Origin: Penium margaritaceum | Lineage: Eukaryota; Streptophyta; Zygnematophyceae; Desmidiales; Peniaceae | Direction of reading: 5' to 3' | Length of the DNA stretch: 64,000 bases | Assembly (NCBI GenBank): GCA_023375785.1 | Contig: SZWC01000082.1 | Span: 205,243 to 269,242 of the forward strand | In this document: piece by piece, positions 57,035 to 64,000 of the stretch | How positions within the stretch are numbered: the first letter of the stretch is position 1 | Layout: every line of letters begins with the position of its first letter | The notes under the pieces: generated by a model | The model's database searches: none | What the model was told of the DNA's origin: nothing | The model's input: the letters and a program-made list of their open reading frames with translations, nothing else | Position numbers and translations under genes: made by a program

Positions 57035-60000
57035 ATCCAGATAGCAGTGGAGCAAGCGAGAGAACGGTGGAGCAAGTCAGAGAACTGTGGAGCAGGTCAG
57101 AGAACGGTGGAGTAAGCCAAAGAACGGTGGAGCAAGCAAGATAACAATGGAGTAAGCCAGAGAACGGCGGAGGAAGCCAGAGAAAGGTGGAACAGGCTAG
57201 AGAAAGGTGGCGCAGCTTAGAGAACAGTGGAGCAATTCACAGAATGGTGAAGCAAGCTAGAGAACGGTGGAGCAAGCCAGAGAACGGTAGAGCAAGCCAG
57301 AGAAAAGTGGAGCAAGCCAGAGAATGGTGGAGCTAGCCGGAGAACGGTGGAACAAGCCACAGCAAGGTAATTCAAGTCAGAGAACGGTGGAGGAAGCCAC
57401 ACAATGGTGGAGCAAGCCAGGAAAAGGTGGAGCAAGCCATGGAAAGGTCGAGCAAGCAAGAGAATGTTGGAGCAAGTTCTGGAACGGTCGAGAAAGCCAG
57501 AAAACAGTGGTGCAATCCAGACAATGGTGGAGCAAGTCAGAGAATGGTGGAGCAAGTCTGAGAATGGTGGAGCAAGCGAGAGGACCGTGGAGCAATTCAG
57601 AAAACAGTAAAGCAAGCTTGAGAGCGGTAGAGCAGGTTTGAGAATGGTTGAGCAATCCAGAGAACGTTGGAGCAAGCCAGAGAACGGTGGAGTTACCAAC
57701 AAAATGGCGGAGCAAGCCAGAGGACAGTGGTGGAAGCCAAAGAAAGGTAGAACAGGCCAGAGAAAGGTTGCGCAAGTCAAAGAATGGTTGAGCAAGCCAG
57801 AAAATGGTAGAGCAAACAAGAGAACAATAGAGCAAGCCATAGAACAGTGGAGCAAGCCAGAAAATGGCGGAGGAAGCCAGAGAACAGAGAAGCAAGCCAG
57901 AAAACAATAGAGCAATCCAGATAAAGGTGGAGCAAGCCGAATAATGGTAGAGCAAGTCGGAAAATGGTGGACAAAGCCAGGGAAAGGTGGAGCATGCCAG
58001 AGAAAGGTAGAGCAAGCCAGAGTATGTGGATCAAGCAAGAGAACGATGGAGCAAGTCAGAGAACAGTGGAGCAAGCCACAGAACGGTGGTGCAAGCAAAA
58101 TAACAGTAAGCAAGTCTGAGAACAGTGGAGCAAGGTGGAGAACAGTCAAACAATCCTGTGAGCAGTGGAGTAAGCTAGAGATCGGTGGAGCAAGCCAGAG
58201 AATAGTGGAGCAAGCCAGAGAATGGTGGAGCAAGCCTGATTATGGTGAAGCAAGCCAGAGAATGGAGGAGTAAGCCAGAGAATAGTGGAGCATGTCACAG
58301 AACAATGGAGCAAGCCAGAGAACGGTAGAGCAAGCCAGAGAACAGAGGAGAAAGTCACAGAACGGTGGAGCAAGAGAGAGAAAAGTGGAGTAAGCCTGGG
58401 AACAATGGGGCAAGTCAGAGAAGGGAAAAGATAGCCAGAGAACAGTAGAGCAATCCAGAGAATGGTGGAGCAAGCCAGATAACGGCGGAGCAAGCCACAG
58501 AACAGTGGAGCAAGCCAGAGAACGGTGGAGCAAGCCATAGAACGGTGGAGCTAGTCAGAGGACGACAGAGCAAGCCAGAGAATGTTGGTTTAAGCTAGAG
58601 AATTGCTGAGCAAGCCAGAGACAGCGGAGCAAGCCAGAAAATGGTGGAGCAAGGAATAGAGCGGTGGAGCAAGTCAGAGAATGGTGGCGCAACCTAGAGA
58701 ACAGTGGAGCAAGCCAGAGAATACTAGAGCAAGCCAGAGAACAGTTGAGCAGGCCAGAGAATGGTGGAGCACTCCACAGTACGGTTGAGCAAGCCAGAGA
58801 ACAGTCCAGCAAGGCCGAGAATGGTGATGCAAGCCAGAGAACGGTGGAGCAAACCAGAGAGAGGTGGAGCAAACCAGAGAAAGGTGAAGCAAGCCAGAGA
58901 AAGGTGGAGCAAGCCAGAGGAAGGTGATGCAAGCCCATAAATTTTGGAGCAAGAGAGCGGTGGAGAAAGCCACAAAACAGTGGAGCAAGTAAGAGAAAAG
59001 TGGAGCAAGCCAGGGAACAAAGGGGCAAGTCAGAGAAGGGAAGAGAAAGCCAGAGAACAGTACAGCAAGACAGAGAATGGTGGAGCAAGCCAGATAACGG
59101 CGGAGCAAGCCACAGAACAGTGGAGCAAGCCAGAGAACGGTGAAGCAAGCCAGAGAGCGGTGGAGCAAGTTAGAGGACAATGGAGAAAGCCAGAGAATGT
59201 TGGTTTAAGCTAGAGAATGGTTGAGCAAGCCAGAGAGAGTGAAGCAAGCCAAAAAATGGTGGAGCAAGGAATAGAACGGTGGAGCAAGTCAAAGAACGGT
59301 GGCGCAAACTAAAGAACAGTGGAGCAAGCCAGAGAACACTGGAGCAAGCAAAAGAACAGTTGAGCATGCCAGAGGATGGTGGAGCACGCCAGAGAACGGT
59401 GGAGCAAGCCAGAGAACGGTCGAGCAAGGCAGAGAATGGCGATGCAAGCCAGAGAATGGTGGAGAAGCGAGAGAACGGGGGAGCAAGCCAGAGAAAGGTG
59501 GAGCAAGCCCAAGAAAGGTGAAGCAAGCTAGAGAAAGGTGGAGAAAGCCAGAGAAAGATGAAGCAAGCCCCAAAAATGTGGAGCAAGAGAACGGTAGAGA
59601 AAGTCAGAGAACAGTGGTGCAAGGCAGAAAACGGTGGAGCATGCCAGAAAACAGTGGAGCAAGCCAGAGAACGGTTGAGCAATGCAAAGAACACTTGAGC
59701 AAGCCTGAGAACGGTGGAGCAAGTCAGAGAACAGTGGAACACGTCAGGGAACATTGGAGCAAGCCAAAGAACGGCGGAGTAAGCAAGAGAACGATGGAGC
59801 AAGCCTGAGAACGGTAGAGGAGGCCAAAGAAAGGTGAACAGGATAGAGAAAGGCGGAGAAACTTAGAGAACTTTGGAGATATTCACAGAATGGTGGAGCA
59901 AGCTAGAGAACGGTGGAGCAAGCCAGAGAACGGTAGAGGAAGGCAGAGAATGGTAGAGGAAGCGAGACAACGGTGGAGCAAGCCAGTGAACAATGAGAGG

Positions 60001-63000
60001 CCAGAGAAAGTTGGAGCAAGTCAGAGAACGGTGGAGCAAGCCACAGAATGGCGGAGCAATCCAGGAAAAGGTGGAGCAAGCAAGAGAAATGTCGAGCAAG
60101 CCAGAGGAAGGTGGAGCAAGCAATGAATGCTGGAGCAAGTCAGAGAACAGTGTAGGAAGCCAGAGAATGGTGGAGGAAGCCACTGAATGGTGGAGCAAGC
60201 TAGAGAAAGGTGGAGCAAGGCAGAAAAAGGTCGAACATGTCAAAGAACGGTTGAGCAAGTCAGAGAATGGTGGAGCAAGTCAGAGAGCAATGGAGCAATG
60301 CTGAGAACATGGAGCAGGCCAGAGAACAGTGGAGTAAGCCAGAGAACTATTGAGCGAGCCATAGAATGGTGGAGCAAGCTAGAGAACAATGGAGCAAGCC
60401 TAGGTCTGGTGGAGCAAGCTAGAGAATGGTGGAGCAAGCCAGAGAACGGTGGAGCAAGCCAGAGAACGGTGGAGCAAGCAAAAGAACGGTGAGCAAGCCA
60501 AAAAACAGCGAAGAAGGCCAGAGAACGCTGGAGCAAGCCAAAGAAAGGTGGAGCAAGCAAGAGAAAGGGAGAGCAAGCCAGATAACGGTGAAGCAAGCCA
60601 GAGAACGGCCGAGCAAACCATAGAATGGTAGAGCAAGCCAGCAAATGGTGGAGCAAGCTAGAGAATGTGAAAGCAAGCCACAGAACGGTCCAGCAAGCCA
60701 GAGAATGGAGGAGCACACCAGAGAACGTTGGAGCAAGTCAGAGAACGGTGGAGCAAGACAGAGAACGATAGAGCAAGCCAGAGCACGGCGGATCAAGCCA
60801 GAGAACGGCGGAGTAAGCAAGAAGATGGTCAAGTAAACCATAGAATGGTTGAGAAATTTAGAGAACGGTGTATCAAGACAGAGAACTGTAGAGTTAGCCA
60901 CAGAACGGTAGCGCAAGCACGAGAACGGTGGAGCAAGGTAGAATAGAGTGGAGCAAGCCATAGAACGGTGGAGCAAGTCAGAATACAGTGGAGCAACCAC
61001 AGAACGGTGGAGCAAGTCAAAGCACGGTGGCGCAAGCCAGAGAACGGTGGAGCAAGCCAGAGAATAGTGGAGCACACCAAAGAACGGTGAAGCAATATAG
61101 AGAACAATAAAGCAATCCAGAGAACGGTGAAACAAGCCAGAGAATAGTGGAGCAATGCAAAGAATGGTGGAGCAAGCCAGAGAACAATGGAGCAAGCCAA
61201 GACGAAGGAGCAAGCCAGAGAAAGGTGAAGCAAGCCATGAAAAGGTCAAGAAAGCCAATGAAAGGTGGAGCAAGCCAGAGAAAGGTGGAACAAGTCAAAG
61301 AATGTTGGAGCAAGGTAGAGAGCAATGGAGCAAGCAAGAGAACAGTGGTGCAAGCCAGATTACAGTGGAGCAAGTCACAGAACGGTGGAGCAAGCCAAAG
61401 AACGGTGGAGGAAGTCAGAGAATGGTGGAGCAGGCCAGAGAACGGTGGAGCAAGTCAAAGAACAGTGGAACAAGGCAAATAATGGTGGAGCAAGCAAGAG
61501 ATCGTTGGAGAAAGCCAGAGAACGTTGGAGGAACCCAAAGAAAGATGAAACTGGCCAAAGTGTAGTGGAGCAAGCCAGAGATCAGTGGAGATAGTCAGAG
61601 AATGGTGGAGCAAGCCAGAGAATGGCAGAGCAAGCCACAGAACGGTAGATCAAGCAAGAGAGCGGTGGAGAAATCCAGAGAACGGTGGAGCAATCAAGAG
61701 AATGGTGGAGCAAGCCAGAGAAAGGTGGAGCAAATCAGAGGACGGCAGAGCAAGCCAAAGAATGGTGGAGTAAGCCAGGGAAAGGTTTTTCAAGACAGAG
61801 GAAGGTGGAGCAAGCAAGAGAAAGGTTGAGCAAGCTAAGAAATGGTGGAGCAAGCAAGAGAAAGTTAGAGCAAGTTAGAGAACAGTGGAGGATACAAAAG
61901 AACAGCGGAGCAAGCCCGAGAACGGTGGAGCAAGCCAGAGGAAGGTGGAGCAAGCCAGAGGAAGGTGGAGCAAGCCAGAGAACGGTAGAGCAAGAACGGT
62001 GGAGCAAGTCCGAGGATGGTGGAGCAAGCCAAAGAATGGTGAAGCCAGCCAAAGAATGGTGGAGCAAGCCAGGGAACAGTGGAGCCAGCCAGAGAACTGT
62101 GGAGCAAGCCAGAGAATGGTGGAACAAGCCAGAGAATGATGGAGAAAGCAAGAGATAGGTGGAGCAAGCCACATAAAGATGGAGCAAGAAACAGAAAAGT
62201 GGAGAAAGCTAATGCAAGGTGGAGCAAGCCAGAGAATGGTGGAACAAGGCATAGAAAGGTGGAGCAAGGCAGAGAACAGTGGATCAAGCCAGAGTACGAT
62301 GGAGCAAGCCATATAAAGTTGGAGCAATCGAGAGAAAGGTGAAGCAAGCCAGAGAACGGTGGAGCAAGCCAGAGAATGGTGGATCAAGGCAGAGAATAGT
62401 GGAGCAAGCCAGAGTACGATGGAGCAACCTAGAGAAAGGTGGAGCAAGCCAGGGAAAGGTTGAGCAAGCAAGAGAAGAGTGGAATAAGCTAGGGAACGGT
62501 GGAGCAAGTCAGAGAATGGTGGAGCAAGCCAGAGAATGGTAGAGCAAGCCAGAGAACGGTAGAGCAAGCCAGAGAATGGTGGAGAAAACAAAAGAATAGC
62601 AGAGCAAGACAGGGAATGGTGCAGCAAGCCAAAGAATGGTGGAGCAAGCCAAAGAAAGGTGGAGCAAGCCAGATAATAATGGAGCATGCAAGAGAAATGT
62701 GGAGCAAGCTAAAGCAAGATGGAGCAAGCCACATAATGGTGGAACAAGCCAGAGAAAGGTGGTTCAAGCCAGAGAAAGGTGGAGCATGCCACAGGAAGGT
62801 GGAGCAAGCCAGAGAAAGGTAGAGCATGCCAGAGAACGGTTGAGCAAGCCAGAGAATGGTGATGCAAGCCAGAGAACGGTTAAGCAGGCCAGAGAACAAT
62901 GGAGCAACCCACAGAAAGGTGGAGCAAGCCTGAGAAAGGTGGAGCAAGTCAAAAACAGTGGAGCAAGCGAAAGAATGGTCGAGCAAGCCAGGGAAAGGTG

Positions 63001-64000
63001 GAGCAAGCCATAAAGAGTGGAGCAAGCCATAAAGAGTGGAGCAAGCAAGAGAAATGTTGAGCAAGCAAGAGAAAGGTGGAGCCAGTAAGAGAACGATGGA
63101 GCAAGTCAGAGAACAGTGGAGCAAACAAAAGAACGGTGGAGCAAGCCAAAATATGGTGGAGCAAGCGAGAGAAAGGTGGAGCAAGCCAGAGAAAGGTTGA
63201 GCAAGCCAGAGAACGGTAGAGCAAGTCAGAGAACAAAGGAGCAAGTCCCAGTATGGTGGAGCAAGCCAAAGAATGGTGAAAGTAGTCCAGAGAATAGTGG
63301 AGCAAGCCAGGGAACGGTGGAGCAAGCCAGAGACCTTTAAAGCAAGCCAGAGAACAATGGAGCAAGCTTGAGAAAAATGGAGCAAGCCAGAGAACAGTGG
63401 AGAAAGCAATAGATTGGTGCTGCAATCCAGAGAACGGAAGGGCAGGCCACAGAAGGGTGGAGCAAGCCAGAGAACAGCGGAGGAAGCCAGAGAATGGTGA
63501 AGTTGGCTAGAGAACAGTGGAGCAAGCCAAAAAAAGGTGGAGCAAGGCAAAGAGGGGGGGAGCAAGCCAGAGAACGGTGGAGCAAGCCAGAGAACGGTGG
63601 AGCAAGCAAGAGTACGGCGGAGCAAGCCAGAGAATGGTGGAGCAAGCAAGAGAATAGCGGAGCAAGCAAGAGAACGGTGGAGCAAGTCCGAGATTGGTGA
63701 AGCAAGTCAGAGAACGGGAGAGCAAGCCAGAGAACGGTTGAGTAAGCCAGAGGACAGCGGAGCAAGCCAGGGAACGGTTGTGCAAGCCAGAGAACGGTAG
63801 AGCAAGCCAGAGAACGGTAGAGCAAGCCAGATAACAATGGATCAAGCACGAGAAAGGTGGAGCAAGCTAAAGCAAGTTGGAGTAAGCCATAGAATGATGG
63901 AACAAGCCAGAGAAAGGTGGATAGAGTCAGAGGAATGTGGAGCACACCACAGAAAGGTGGAGCAAGCCAGAGAAAGAAGGAGGAAGCCAGAGAACGGTGG
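57035..64000 (+). repeat. 20-bp minisatellite, right block, running off the window
   Basis: About 348 units share the consensus GGTGGAGCAAGCCAGAGAAC. A variant stretch with GTTGGTTTAAGCTAGAGAAT near 58587 recurs near 59202, so blocks of about 615 bp have been copied. The longest minus-strand frame (62489-63685, 398 codons) is repeat-derived. The array continues past the right edge of the window. Confidence 0.95.

Noticed and set aside
62489-63685. 398-codon minus-strand ORF in the right block
   Set aside because: Same explanation: a stop-free 20-bp repeat, not a gene.
43232-64000. Strong G-quadruplex array
   Set aside because: The unit has only two-base G runs, so at most weak two-tier structures could form.

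Overview
The window looks like a repeat-dominated, probably heterochromatic stretch of a streptophyte (plant or charophyte alga) nuclear genome. The basis is a Ty1/copia pol with plant-like motifs, a Ty3-type gag-protease element, a hAT-like MITE, and the absence of any bacterial-style gene layout. A charophyte such as Chara is an inference of low confidence. About 46 of 64 kb (roughly 72%) is tandem repeat of four unrelated kinds. No intact host gene, rRNA, tRNA or CRISPR array was recognised.

Layout: 1-2947 is the 3' part of a plus-strand copia element (integrase tail, reverse transcriptase, RNase H, polypurine tract, LTR). It lies against the 5' part of a related minus-strand copia element (2948-4618). 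The minus element sits in a satellite that starts at 4619 and runs to 23076. That satellite has monomers of about 191 bp in a six-monomer higher-order repeat (HOR) of about 1146 bp. At 23077-31637 two 5' portions of a Ty3-like element (LTR, leader, gag; the right one also reaches protease) meet tail to tail at about 26475. Their outer LTR ends touch different tandem repeats: the 191-bp satellite on the left and a 10-bp minisatellite (31638-32429) on the right. An 11-bp minisatellite follows (32430-38795).

A mostly low-copy stretch (38796-43231) holds short local repeats, a fold-back minisatellite, GC-rich hairpins, two weak minus-strand ORFs, and a decayed reading frame of unknown family (41957-43240). 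That frame runs directly into a 20-bp minisatellite, which fills the rest of the window (43232-64000) and continues past its right edge. This array is interrupted by a 140-bp foreign segment (48585-48724) and by a 421-bp hAT-like MITE with an 8-bp target duplication (56614-57034).

There is no gene pathway here. The biology is repeat evolution: satellite HOR formation, unequal exchange (perfect tandem duplications at 21027-21402 and 55261-55740), transposon nesting, and minisatellites with periods of one or two DNA helical turns. The long ORFs inside the arrays follow from repeat units that contain no stop codon and are not presented as genes.
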